NCBI GenBank assembly: GCA_963777625.1
Contig: CAVZRO010000011.1
Span: forward strand, 310,001 to 374,000
Direction of reading: 5' to 3'
DNA length: 64,000 nucleotides
DNA from: DATDIC01 sp963777625
Lineage (GTDB): Bacteria > Pseudomonadota > Alphaproteobacteria > Acetobacterales > Acetobacteraceae
A model generated the notes under the pieces. That model saw only the letters and a program-made list of their open reading frames with translations. It did no database searches and was not told the DNA's origin. The stretch's first letter is position 1. The number at the start of each line of letters is the position of its first letter. Made by a program: the position numbers and the translations under genes. This document shows positions 26,908 to 35,517 of the stretch, in pieces.

Positions 26908-27328
26908 ATGACCCATTCCGGCGGCTGCCATTGCGGCAACATCCAACTGGCACTGCGGCTTGATCGGTGCACCGGCGGAGAATCCGATCCGCTCCTGCGC
27001 CTGCGGGTTCTGTCGGGCACACGGGACGCGCACGGTTTCCGATCCGGCCGGCCTGGTGGAGATCAGCGCAATGGACTGGGAGCAGGTCGAGCCGTACCGC
27101 TTCGGCTCGCGGACGGCCGATTACCTGGTCTGTCGCCGATGCGGCGTCTATCTCGGCGCGGTGTGCGAAACGCCGGTCGGGCTGCGCGCCGTCATCAACA
27201 CCAACGCGCTGACCGATCGCGCCGCCTTCAGCCAGGCCGCGTCGGCGCCGGATTACGACGGAGAGGCGACGGAGGACCGGCTGGCCCGGCGGGCGCGGAA
27301 CTGGACGCCGGCGGTTCTGCGTCGCTGA
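26908..27328 (+). pseudogene. GFA/CENP-V family zinc protein, single frameshift
   Basis: Starts MTHSGGCHCGNIQLALRL, the N-terminal Zn-binding C-x-C of glutathione-dependent formaldehyde-activating-like proteins. The protein continues in the next frame as IGAPAENPIRSCACGFCRAH and YLVCRRCGVYLGAVCETPVG, which supply the remaining zinc cysteines, ending at 27328. Removing one T of the TT at 26960-26961 gives a continuous protein of about 139 aa. It begins 10 bp after the SDR gene. The 3' end overlaps the convergent SGNH gene by about 100 bp. Confidence 0.8.
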
Positions 27329-28472
27329 ACGCGTGTGCGCCGCGCGGGACGACCCGATCGAGCCAGTGCCCGAACTGACGGCTGAACAATGCCGCACCGG
27401 CCGGATTGAGATGCGCGTAGGAATCGCCGAACCATTTGTCCGGCCAATGCCGCAGCACCGGGCCAACCACATGGAAGTTGGGGTATCGCGCCGAATAGGC
27501 GGCCAGATAGGCGGCGAACCCCTCGCCGAGTGGTGCCCGTACCTGCCGCCATGTCGTGTCGTTCGTTGGCATCGCGACGAAATCGACGGCAATCCCGCGC
27601 GCCGCCAGTAAAGCCAACATACGGTCGAAATACCAGTCCAGCACGGGAAGCGGCGCGAATTGCCGCAGATGGCCTTCCACGGCGATGGCGCTCGAGCCGT
27701 CCTGCGTGCCGAAGAAATACTGGCCGCGGGCAGCGATTGCCCGGTCCAGGGCGGCGCGGTTCTCCCACCAGCGCAGGAACACGCCGCCGTGCAGGAGGCT
27801 GGCGAAATAGAGCGAGGGAAATCGTATCTGGTACAATCTCGCCCGCAGCCAAGGCGGCAATCCGTCGGCGCGCGCCATGCCGTAGATGGAGGCATCCCCG
27901 AGTTGCCGGGAGACGGTGCGCAACTGGTCGATCGCCGCGTGGTCCAGGAAACCGAAGCCGACGCTGCGCTCCCACAACAGGTCGGGTTGCATGAAGTGGC
28001 CAGCATCGAATGAAACGATCACGCGGGCGGGCGGGCGCTGACAGGCCAGTGCGCGCCGCACGGCGCTGAGCGCCTCGATCGGCTCGCCGCCACCGACGGC
28101 CAGATTGGTGGTCCGAACCGGCAGCAGACCCGGCTCGATATCGACCGCGGCGCGGGAATCTCCGACCACCAGAACCGAGCCGATGTCGCAGGCTGCCAGC
28201 ATCCGCTCTTTTGCCAGCCAGGCAGGGTATTCCGGTTCCAGGAACGCCAGCGGGGCGAACGCCACCCATCCCCACACCAGGGCGAACGCCAACAGAGACG
28301 CCGCGACGAGGCAGGCCAGGTAGGTGCGCAGGGTGATCGGTCGCACCACGCAGGACTGAACGGACTTCAGGGTGGCTGCAAAAACCGCGGTCGGGCGAAG
28401 TGGGGCAAGCAGCCGGGCGGGCGCTGTCCCGCCCAGCGGACGCGGCGAGCGGAATTGCGTGAGGTCGCTCAA
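27228..28472 (-). CDS. AlgJ/DltD-like SGNH-fold acyltransferase partner
   Basis: About 414 aa if started at the TTG at 28472; a GTG at 28349 would place the start just before the transmembrane helix (LACLVAASLLAFALVWGWVA), and neither has a clear RBS. After the helix comes the GDS block VLVVGDSRAAVDI and, near the C-terminus, DSYAHLNPAGAALFSRQFG with the Asp-x-x-His pair, the arrangement of SGNH hydrolase-like proteins that work with MBOAT acyltransferases. It sits 13 bp after the MBOAT gene. The last 25 residues (Ser/Pro/Ala-rich) overlap the convergent gene. Confidence 0.78.
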   Translation of the reverse strand: MSDLTQFRSPRPLGGTAPARLLAPLRPTAVFAATLKSVQSCVVRPITLRTYLACLVAASLLAFALVWGWVAFAPLAFLEPEYPAWLAKERMLAACDIGSVLVVGDSRAAVDIEPGLLPVRTTNLAVGGGEPIEALSAVRRALACQRPPARVIVSFDAGHFMQPDLLWERSVGFGFLDHAAIDQLRTVSRQLGDASIYGMARADGLPPWLRARLYQIRFPSLYFASLLHGGVFLRWWENRAALDRAIAARGQYFFGTQDGSSAIAVEGHLRQFAPLPVLDWYFDRMLALLAARGIAVDFVAMPTNDTTWRQVRAPLGEGFAAYLAAYSARYPNFHVVGPVLRHWPDKWFGDSYAHLNPAGAALFSRQFGHWLDRVVPRGAHAFSDAEPPASSSAPAGPAGPPSPLRRNPAPTRPG

Positions 28473-28485
28473 GGACGCGGTCGTT

Positions 28486-29991
28486 TCAGAACTGGAAATA
28501 CAGGAATTCGCCGCTGCCGCCCAGCGACAGCAGCGCGAGTGCCGCGGCGCAGCCGAATGCCGCCGCCCAGGGCAGGCTTGGCCGCCAGACCAGTCGTGGA
28601 AATGGACCCGCTCGCACGGTTTCCAGTGTCGGTCCACAGGCGCGCATGATCTGCTGCGTGTTCGGCGCTCCCCAGACGATTGCATACAGAACCACGAGTT
28701 GGGCTGCCCGCAGCAATGCCTTGGCGCCCTGCTTTCCGTACGCCACATGCGGCGACACGCCATGCGCTCCGGCCATGCCGAGAAGCACGTGCCCAGCCGC
28801 CGACAATGATGGGGCGCGGAACATCACCGACCCGACCAGAACACATAAGTAGGTCAGCAGGACCCGCCCGACGCGGGCCCGCCAACCGGGTCGTGGTGGT
28901 GTCCGTCGCCACAGCCGCCAGGCATGGTTCACCGACAGATAGAGCGCATGCAGAAGGCCGAAGACCAGGAAGGTTATGCCGCTGCCATGCCAGATTCCCG
29001 CCAAGGTCACGGTTACGAAAGTCGGCAACAATACCATGGTGGCGAAACCGCCAACGCTTGCCTGCGCCCGCCGGTGCACTGACTGGCCCCGGGCCACCCG
29101 GCGCCGCGTCATCCGCAACGCGATGGGATTATAGAGATACAGCGTAATGTAGCGCGTCAGCGTCATGTGCCAGCGCTGCCAGTAGTCGATCACGCTCTGC
29201 GCCTTGTAGGGCGAGTTGAAGTTGGCCGGGAAGCGCAGATTGAACATGCGGGCGATGCCGATCGCCATGTCGGAATAGCCGGAGAAGTCGAAATAGAGTT
29301 GCAATGAATACGCCAGCGCCGTCCCCCAGGCGCCGACCAGCCCCAGCGTGTCCGGATGGGCGAAGCCGGCTTGCACATACGGCGCCAATGGATCAGCGAG
29401 CAGGCATTTCTTCAGCATGCCGATCAGGAAGATCGCCGATCCCGCGGCGATGTTCGCGGCCGATGCCCGATAGGTCTGTCGCGCCGCGAACTGCGGCATG
29501 ATCTCCCGGTTGTGCAGGATCGGTCCGGCGATCAAATGCGGAAAGAACACCACGAACAGCGCGTAGCTGAGGAATCCGCGCTCACGCGCCAGCCCCTGCC
29601 GGCAGTCGATCAGGAAGCCGATCTGGGTGAAGGTGAAGAAGCTGATCCCCAGCGGAAGGTCCGGGGATGCGAACGCCACGCCGACCACGCCCAGCAGGGC
29701 GGCCAGATATTTGAAATAGACCAGCGCCAGCAGGTTCGCCCCGATGCCGGCTGCCAGCACCCATCCCTGGAGCGGCCCGCTGATCGCAACGATGGTCCGG
29801 GCGAGCGCAAAATTGAGGCCGAGTGAAATCAGCAGCACCGGCAGGAAGGCCAGCTTCCACCAGCCGTAAAACAGCAGCGAGGCAGCGATCAGCCAGATCG
29901 CCCCGGCGCTGCGGCCGAATCGCGCCGCCAGAAAGAATCCCAGCAGCGCCAGCGGCAGGAAGCCCAGAAACGCGTACGAGTTGAACAGCAA
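28486..29991 (-). CDS. MBOAT family membrane-bound O-acyltransferase
   Basis: 501 aa, about ten transmembrane segments. Family hallmarks: FFPHLIAGPILHNREIMPQF, LYFDFSGYSDMAIGIARMFN, YWQRWHMTLTRYITLYLYNP and the catalytic-His segment GIWHGSGITFLVFGLLHALY. DltB/AlgI-type proteins move acyl groups across the membrane to glycans or other acceptors. It lies between an acyl carrier protein gene (8 bp upstream) and an SGNH partner, so the three genes form an acyl-transfer operon. Confidence 0.92.
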   Translation of the reverse strand: MLFNSYAFLGFLPLALLGFFLAARFGRSAGAIWLIAASLLFYGWWKLAFLPVLLISLGLNFALARTIVAISGPLQGWVLAAGIGANLLALVYFKYLAALLGVVGVAFASPDLPLGISFFTFTQIGFLIDCRQGLARERGFLSYALFVVFFPHLIAGPILHNREIMPQFAARQTYRASAANIAAGSAIFLIGMLKKCLLADPLAPYVQAGFAHPDTLGLVGAWGTALAYSLQLYFDFSGYSDMAIGIARMFNLRFPANFNSPYKAQSVIDYWQRWHMTLTRYITLYLYNPIALRMTRRRVARGQSVHRRAQASVGGFATMVLLPTFVTVTLAGIWHGSGITFLVFGLLHALYLSVNHAWRLWRRTPPRPGWRARVGRVLLTYLCVLVGSVMFRAPSLSAAGHVLLGMAGAHGVSPHVAYGKQGAKALLRAAQLVVLYAIVWGAPNTQQIMRACGPTLETVRAGPFPRLVWRPSLPWAAAFGCAAALALLSLGGSGEFLYFQF

Positions 29992-29998
29992 GGCTGGC

Positions 29999-30265
29999 TC
30001 AGACGCCGCGCTTGGCCTCGATCAGCCTGAGCAAGTCGCCGATCCGTTGCAGGTCCTCCAGTTCCGCCGTCTGGAAAGTGATGCCGAGCCGGCACTCCGT
30101 CTCCACCAGCAGGGCGATATGCGTCATTGAATCCCAGCCCGGAACGTCGTCCGCGGTGGTGTCCTCGGTCAGGGTCAGCTCCGGCTCGTCAAGGACCAGC
30201 CGAAAAATGTCGGTCAGCTCGTCCAGCAGACGGCGTTCCACGAGCACGGAAGGAGCTGGCGGCAT
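29999..30265 (-). CDS. Acyl carrier protein
   Basis: 88 aa. The phosphopantetheine attachment Ser is in VPGWDSMTHIALLVETE (D-S-M), with a typical four-helix ACP pattern LLDELTDIFRLVLDEPELTL…. First gene of the ACP-MBOAT-SGNH operon; it probably loads the acyl group that the MBOAT protein transfers, as DltC does for DltB (inference). Confidence 0.9.
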   Translation of the reverse strand: MPPAPSVLVERRLLDELTDIFRLVLDEPELTLTEDTTADDVPGWDSMTHIALLVETECRLGITFQTAELEDLQRIGDLLRLIEAKRGV

Positions 30266-30383
30266 GAGAAGACCCCGCAGGCGATCACCGGAGCAGGAAA
30301 CGCCAGACTTCCTACTTAACCGCTAACCGCCGGGTGCTGTTGGCGCGCGGCAGCGGCTCTGTCCGATCGCCCCCGACCGCGCG

Positions 30384-30983
30384 TCAGGCGTGACCGGCCG
30401 AGTCCGACAGCAGCAGCGGATCGATCTTCAGCGTCTGAAACGCGCGGCGCCACTTGGTGTCATGGCCGTCACCGAACACCAGGCTTTCCTCGGCCGGCAC
30501 GGAGAGCCAGGCATTCTGCTCGAACTCGGCTTCGAGCTGACCAGGGCCCCATCCAGCGTAGCCGAGCGCCAGAATTCCTTCGCGCGGCCCACCGCCCTCG
30601 GCGATCGCTTTCAGGACGTCGAGGCTGGCGGTCAGGGCCAGCCTTTCGTTGACCTTCAGGCTGCCCTCGCCGGTCCAGTCGGCGGTGTGCAGGACGAAAC
30701 CGCGACCGTTGTCCACGGGGCCGCCGGCGCATAGCCGAATACGCCGAGCGGGGGGCACCGGCGCAATCTCGAGCTGGCGCAGCAGTTCGTCGAAGCTCGG
30801 CCTGCTGATCGGGCGGTTCACCACCAGTCCCATGGCGCCCTCCTGCGTGTGCGCGCACACGTAGATCACGCTCTGGGCAAAGCGCGGATCGGCCATCACC
30901 GGCATGGCAATAAGTAACTGTCCGGTGAGGAACTGATCGGGAGCCGGTGCGGGGGGTGCTGCCTTGCGCGCCATGTTGTTCAT
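30384..30983 (-). CDS. YqgE/AlgH family protein
   Basis: 199 aa. DUF179 signature FLTGQLLIAMPVMADPRFAQ, SVIYVCAHTQEGAMGLVVNR, ALGYAGWGPGQLEAEFEQNA and WLSVPAEESLVF. The family is widespread and has a known fold but no agreed function; AlgH was linked to alginate regulation in Pseudomonas. An alternative start lies nine bases inside (MARK…). It stands alone, separated by 118 bp from the ACP gene. Confidence 0.92.
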   Translation of the reverse strand: MNNMARKAAPPAPAPDQFLTGQLLIAMPVMADPRFAQSVIYVCAHTQEGAMGLVVNRPISRPSFDELLRQLEIAPVPPARRIRLCAGGPVDNGRGFVLHTADWTGEGSLKVNERLALTASLDVLKAIAEGGGPREGILALGYAGWGPGQLEAEFEQNAWLSVPAEESLVFGDGHDTKWRRAFQTLKIDPLLLSDSAGHA

Positions 30984-31083
30984 CTGGGTTTGGCCCGTGC
31001 AGCCTGCAAGCCGGCGTGACTTACCGGTCGGCTGGGGTTAGGAAAGCAGCCTCTGACACGCACCACGAGGAGTGAGGCAGACC

Positions 31084-31566
31084 ATGACAATCAAGGTCGG
31101 TGATACGATTCCGTCCATGAAGCTGATGATGGCCACGGCCGACGGGCCGAAGGAGACTTCCACCGACGAGATATTCAAGGGCAAGAAGGTGGTGCTGTTC
31201 GCGGTGCCCGGCGCTTTCACCCCGACATGCAGCGCGAAGCACCTGCCCGGCTTCGTGGAGAACGCCGACGCGATCAGGGCGAAAGGGGTGGATACGATCG
31301 CCTGCATCGCGGTCAACGACGCGTTCGTGATGGGGGCCTGGGGCAAGCAGCAGGGCTGCGACAGCAGGGTTGTGATGCTGGCTGACGGATCGGCCGCCTT
31401 CACGAAGGCGATGGGGCTGGAGCTGGACCTGGTCGGCCGCGGGATGGGGGTGCGCAGCCAGCGCTACGCTCTGGTCGCCGACAACGGCAAGGTGACCCAC
31501 CTGGCGGTCGAGCAAGCTGGCGGTTTCGATGTCAGCAAGGCCGAGTCGATCCTGGCGAAACTCTGA
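31084..31566 (+). CDS. Peroxiredoxin, Prx5 type
   Basis: 160 aa. Peroxidatic Cys in VPGAFTPTCSAKHLPGF (P-x-x-x-T-x-x-C), followed by VNDAFVMGAWGKQQ and the Prx5 end THLAVEQAGGFDVSKAESIL. These enzymes reduce peroxides with thioredoxin or glutaredoxin. The ATG at 31084 has GAGG upstream and yields the usual MTIKVGDTIPS start; an in-frame start at 31072 adds four residues. Divergent from yqgE. Confidence 0.93.
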   Translation: MTIKVGDTIPSMKLMMATADGPKETSTDEIFKGKKVVLFAVPGAFTPTCSAKHLPGFVENADAIRAKGVDTIACIAVNDAFVMGAWGKQQGCDSRVVMLADGSAAFTKAMGLELDLVGRGMGVRSQRYALVADNGKVTHLAVEQAGGFDVSKAESILAKL

Positions 31567-31610
31567 TAGCTGACGGTGTCGTGGCCGGGGACGCCCCGGC
31601 CACCGACGCG

Positions 31611-31755
31611 TTTCGTCATTCCCGCGCCTCTTTCGTCATTCCCGCGAAGGCGGGAATCCAGGCACCCCCCGGAATTTCGTGGGCTCTCCCTCTGGATGCG
31701 CGCCTTCGCGGGCATCGTGGGTGACGGATTTTCGGGCATGACGGATCGGGCGTCT
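31611..31755. repeat. MITE-like palindromic repeat, head truncated
   Basis: Carries CGTCATTCCCGCGAAGGCGGG, GGAATTTCGTGGGCTCTC and the returning arm CGCGCCTTCGCGGGCAT, all parts of the dispersed repeat, but lacks the ACCAGACCGCATTG head and the standard tail. The front half is itself doubled (TTTCGTCATTCCCGCG twice). It fills the space between the peroxiredoxin and livF. Confidence 0.75.
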
Positions 31756-31777
31756 ATCCAGGCCGCCGATTTACCGG

Positions 31778-32500
31778 TCAGGTGGCGACCTGCATCTCTC
31801 CCAGATAGGCTTCGCGGATCATCGGGTTCTGTCGCAGCTCCGAAGCACTTCCCGACAGCACAACCTGCCCGGTCTGCAGCACATAGGCCCGGTGCGCGAT
31901 GGAGAGCGCCATGTTGGCGTTCTGCTCCACCATGAACAGTGTCGTGCCCTGGCGGTTGATCTCCTGGATGATGTCGAACACCTGCTCCACGTAGATGGGC
32001 GACAGCCCCATGGAGGGCTCGTCCATGCAGAGCAGGCGGGGCCGCGCCATCAGCGCACGCCCCATTGCGACCATCTGCTGCTCGCCGCCCGAGAGGGTGC
32101 CGGCAATCTGGTTGCGCCGTTCCTTCACCCTGGGAAACAGCGAATAGACACGTTCCAGGTCCTCGTCGAACTCGGCGCCGCGCTTGCGCAGATAGGCGCC
32201 CATCTCCAGGTTCTCGAACACGGTCATGCGCGGGAACAGGCGCCGCGCCTCCAGCACCGGGGCGATGCCGCGTTTCACGCGTTCGGCGGTCGCCAGGCGT
32301 TCGATGTGTTGCCCGTCGAATATGACTGACCCGCGGGTCGGCCGCACCACTCCCATGATCGTCTTCATGGTGGTGGATTTGCCGGAGGCATTGCCGCCCA
32401 GCAGGCACACGATCTCGCCCTTGCCGATCGTGTAGTTGACCTGTTTCAGCACATGCAGGTCGCCGTAGTAGGTATCGACGTCCTTGAACTCAAGCAACAT
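31778..32500 (-). CDS. livF: Branched-chain amino acid ABC transporter ATP-binding protein LivF
   Basis: 240 aa. Walker A GGNASGKSTTMKTIMG (the usual LivF form is G-x-N-G-A-G-K-T), signature TLSGGEQQMVAMGRALMARP, Walker B LLCMDEPSMGLSP, and the LivF-specific end LGEMQVAT-type motif (AYLGEMQ). The start at 32500 gives MLLEFKDVDTYYGDLHVLKQ and overlaps the livG end by 11 bp. Last gene of the operon. Confidence 0.93.
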   Translation of the reverse strand: MLLEFKDVDTYYGDLHVLKQVNYTIGKGEIVCLLGGNASGKSTTMKTIMGVVRPTRGSVIFDGQHIERLATAERVKRGIAPVLEARRLFPRMTVFENLEMGAYLRKRGAEFDEDLERVYSLFPRVKERRNQIAGTLSGGEQQMVAMGRALMARPRLLCMDEPSMGLSPIYVEQVFDIIQEINRQGTTLFMVEQNANMALSIAHRAYVLQTGQVVLSGSASELRQNPMIREAYLGEMQVAT

Positions 32501-33082
32501 TGGCAGCCCCCACGGCTTCGCCCGCATGGGCAGCCTGCACGTTGCGGCCGAGATAGGCGCGCAGCACTTCCTCGTTCCGGCGAACTTCGTCGGGCCGCCC
32601 CTGGGCGATCACCTCGCCATGATCCAGCACGTAGACCGTGTCGGCCAGCGTCGTGACCACGTCCAGCTTGTGCTCGATCAGCAGCACGGTCAGCCCGAGC
32701 TTCTTGAGGCCCCGGATCTGCTCCGCCAGCTCCAGCGTTTCGGCCGGGTTCATGCCCGCCGTCGGCTCGTCCAGCAACAGCAGCCGCGGACGTGACGCCA
32801 ACGCCCGAGCGATCTCGGTTCGCCGGCGATTTGCATACGATAGTCCGCTGACGGCCTGATTGGCGCGTGGCACCAGGCGGTTGCCGAAGATCGACAGGAT
32901 CTCCATCGCCCAGTCGGCTGCCGCCAGTTCTTCCGCCCGCGTTCCGGGCGGCCGGATCACTGCCGCGAACGGACCGGTACGCAGGCGTGCGTGCTCTCCG
33001 ATCAGCAGGTTCTGCAACACTGTCAGGTTGGGGAACAAACGGATGTTCTGGAATGTCCGGGCAATCCCTTTACTGAGAATTC
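32490..33082 (-). pseudogene. livG: LivG ATP-binding domain, C-terminal part after a frameshift
   Basis: This frame encodes ILSKGIARTFQNIRLFPNLT, the ABC signature VSGLSYANRRRTEIARALAS, Walker B LLLLDEPTAGMNP and VLLIEHKLDVVTTLADTVYV, i.e. LivG from its Q-loop region to the end. Its Walker A half is in the preceding open frame (see 33070-34563). Removing one T of the TT at 33080-33081 joins them as LPDYQILSKGIARTFQ. I therefore treat both as one gene interrupted by a single-base insertion or base-calling error. Confidence 0.82.
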
Positions 33083-34563
33083 TGATAGTCCGGAAGCCCC
33101 AGTATCTCCTCGCCATGAAAGCGGATGCTGCCGTTATCGGCCGGAACCAGCGCAGTGATCGCATTGAACAGCGTCGATTTGCCGGACCCGTTGGGGCCGA
33201 TGACGGCCACGACACCGCCCGCCGGCACGTCGATATCCACCGCGTTCAACGCCACCAGTCCACCGAACTTCACCGTGACCCTTCTGATCTCCAGGGCCAG
33301 CGCTCCGGTGCGCGCCTCCCCGCCCAAACCCGAGAGCTTGAGCTCCTCAAACCCGCCCAGGCGCACCTGGGCGTTCTGTTGTTCGAACGTCAGCGCCTCG
33401 CTCGGCTTATAGGCCGGGATCAGCCCCTGGCGCCGGAATAGCATCATGAACACCAGGATGATGCCGAAGATCAGCTCGATCGACGGCACCAGGTCGACAT
33501 GCGCCAGCCAGTTGCTGCCGATCAACAGGCCGAGGGAGTTCAGCCAGCCGGTCAGATCCTCCAGCCACCAGGATTGCAGAAGCTGCAGGACGAACGCGCC
33601 CACCACGGCGCCCCAGATGCTGCCGATCCCGCCGAACACGATCATCACCAGGATCATGACGGAGACCGGGAAGCCGAACATTTCCGGCGTCGCGGTTTGC
33701 AGCTTCGCGACGTAGAACACGCCGGTCATGCCGGCAAAGGCGGCGCCGATCGCGAACGCCAGCAGCTTGTAGTTGGTGCGGTTCACGCCCATTGCGCCGG
33801 CCGCGATCTCATCCTCCCGGATTGCCATCCAGGCACGACCCACACGCGAATCCCGCAACCGGGTACTGACGAATACCAGCAGCGCGACCATGGCGATCGA
33901 GACATAATAATACGGCGTCGCGTTGACACCGAAGCTCCAGCCGAACAGGTGCGGCGCGGCGACGCCATTCAGGCCGGCGGCGCCATTGGTCAGGTCGGAC
34001 CAGTTGCGCACCACGATCGGCACGATCTCGCCGAATCCCAACGTAACGATCGCCAGATAATCGCCGCGCAGGCGCAGGGTCGGCAGCCCGAAGGCAACGC
34101 CGCAACCGGCGGCAAGCGCGGCGGCGAAGGGCAGCGCAAGCCAGAACGACAGGGTGAAATGCACCACCATGGCGGTGCCGTCGCCGGGGATTTGCGCGAC
34201 GAGCCCAACATACCGGAATGGCTCCCAGAATGGGGTCCAGGGCGGCTCAAGCTGGAATGAACTGAGCACGCCGTACGCATAGGCGCCGATCGCGAAGAAC
34301 GCCGCATAGCCAAGATCGAGCAGCCCGGCAAAGCCGACCACGATGTTCAGACCCAGCGCCAGCGTCGCATAGGCCGCAGCGTTGGCCATCGCATCGATAT
34401 CGGCGTCGTTGCTGTGGTAGACCGGGAACAACAGCGCGGCGAACAGCACCAGCCAGATCAGGATCCGCTGGCGCCAAATGGGCGGGATCGCGACGAAGGG
34501 ACGCGCCAGGCGCGAAACCGCACCTCGTCCCGTCTCTTGTCCCGTTTGGGCGGACACAGGCAT
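33070..34563 (-). CDS. livM: LivM permease fused to the N-terminal half of LivG
   Basis: 497 residues to a TAA at 33070. Residues about 20-375 are the LivM permease with eight to ten helices (AAYATLALGLNIVVGFAGLL; LRGDYLAIVTLGFGEIVPIV; MGVNRTNYKLLAFAIGAAFA; VSVMILVMIVFGGIGSIWGA). After a charged linker the frame runs on into LivG: LALEIRRVTVKFGGLVALNA with Walker A GPNGSGKSTLFNAITALVPA. No stop or start separates the two, so the intact gene would encode a permease-ATPase fusion of about 690 aa, broken here by one extra base at 33080-33081. Confidence 0.88.
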   Translation of the reverse strand: MPVSAQTGQETGRGAVSRLARPFVAIPPIWRQRILIWLVLFAALLFPVYHSNDADIDAMANAAAYATLALGLNIVVGFAGLLDLGYAAFFAIGAYAYGVLSSFQLEPPWTPFWEPFRYVGLVAQIPGDGTAMVVHFTLSFWLALPFAAALAAGCGVAFGLPTLRLRGDYLAIVTLGFGEIVPIVVRNWSDLTNGAAGLNGVAAPHLFGWSFGVNATPYYYVSIAMVALLVFVSTRLRDSRVGRAWMAIREDEIAAGAMGVNRTNYKLLAFAIGAAFAGMTGVFYVAKLQTATPEMFGFPVSVMILVMIVFGGIGSIWGAVVGAFVLQLLQSWWLEDLTGWLNSLGLLIGSNWLAHVDLVPSIELIFGIILVFMMLFRRQGLIPAYKPSEALTFEQQNAQVRLGGFEELKLSGLGGEARTGALALEIRRVTVKFGGLVALNAVDIDVPAGGVVAVIGPNGSGKSTLFNAITALVPADNGSIRFHGEEILGLPDYQNSQ

Positions 34564-34577
34564 TGCGTTCGCCTCCG

Positions 34578-35507
34578 CTACGACTTGCTGGGAGCCATGC
34601 GGCCGAACAGGCCGGCCGGCTTGAACACCAGCACCAGCACCAGGATGGAGAAGATGATCACGTCGGCCCAGGCAGCGGCGATGAACTGTCCGGCATAGGC
34701 CTCGACCAGGCCGATGATGACGCCGCCCACCATCGCCCCCGGCACGTTGCCGATGCCGCCCAGCACGGCGGCGGTAAAGGCCCGCAGCCCGGCGGTGAAG
34801 CCGATGATGAAGCTGGTGAAGTTGTAGTAGAGGCCGAAGATCATGCCGCCCGCCCCGGCCAGCGCCGAGCCGAGAAAGAAGGCCATGATGATCACCTTAT
34901 CGACTTCCACGCCCATCATCCGCGCCGCTTCGGCATCCTGGGCGGTGGCGCGCATCGCCTTGCCCATCTTGCTGCGTTGCACGAAGGCCCAAAGTCCGGC
35001 CATCAGCACGACGGCAACTATCCAGATGAGCAGCACCCGCATATCGAGCACGGCGCCACGGATCTGAAATTTTATTGGCGGCAGAGGGTTGGGGAAGTTC
35101 TTCGAATCCGCTCCCACGGTCAGCAGCACGACGTTGAACAGGATGTAGGAGACCCCGATCGTGGTGATCATTGCGGCCGGGCCCTTGACGTTGCGCAACG
35201 GGCGCAACGACAGCCGCTCGATCGCCACGCCGAGGCCACCGGAAAATACCATCGTGACTATGAACGCCGCCACCAGCACACCCACCAGGGGCAGTCCGGT
35301 CAGAATAACGCTCTGACCGGACAGGCCGAAGGACTGCAAGGTGAACATGGCGACAAAGGAGCCGATCATGAACACGTTGAAATGGGCGAAATTGATCAGC
35401 TCCAGGATGCCATAGACAAGGGTGAACCCGAGCGCCAACAACGCGTACATGGCGCCCAGGCTCAGTCCGTTGATCGTCTGCTGCAGCAGCAGGTCGGAGA
35501 ATGTCAT
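34578..35507 (-). CDS. livH: Branched-chain amino acid ABC transporter permease LivH
   Basis: 309 aa, MTFSDLLLQQTINGLSLGAM then YALLALGFTLVYGILELINF, the standard LivH opening, and the EAA-like loop RATAQDAEAARMMGVEVDKV. It forms the membrane channel with LivM. It starts 10 bp after the substrate-binding protein gene and ends 14 bp before livM, so the operon reads livK-H-MG-F. Confidence 0.93.
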   Translation of the reverse strand: MTFSDLLLQQTINGLSLGAMYALLALGFTLVYGILELINFAHFNVFMIGSFVAMFTLQSFGLSGQSVILTGLPLVGVLVAAFIVTMVFSGGLGVAIERLSLRPLRNVKGPAAMITTIGVSYILFNVVLLTVGADSKNFPNPLPPIKFQIRGAVLDMRVLLIWIVAVVLMAGLWAFVQRSKMGKAMRATAQDAEAARMMGVEVDKVIIMAFFLGSALAGAGGMIFGLYYNFTSFIIGFTAGLRAFTAAVLGGIGNVPGAMVGGVIIGLVEAYAGQFIAAAWADVIIFSILVLVLVFKPAGLFGRMAPSKS

Positions 35508-35517
35508 CGGTGCGCGA

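Noticed and set aside
33070..33094. Programmed ribosomal frameshift in livMG
   Set aside because: No slippery heptamer or downstream stem is evident, and similar one-base shifts occur in four unrelated genes, so decay or sequence error is more likely.
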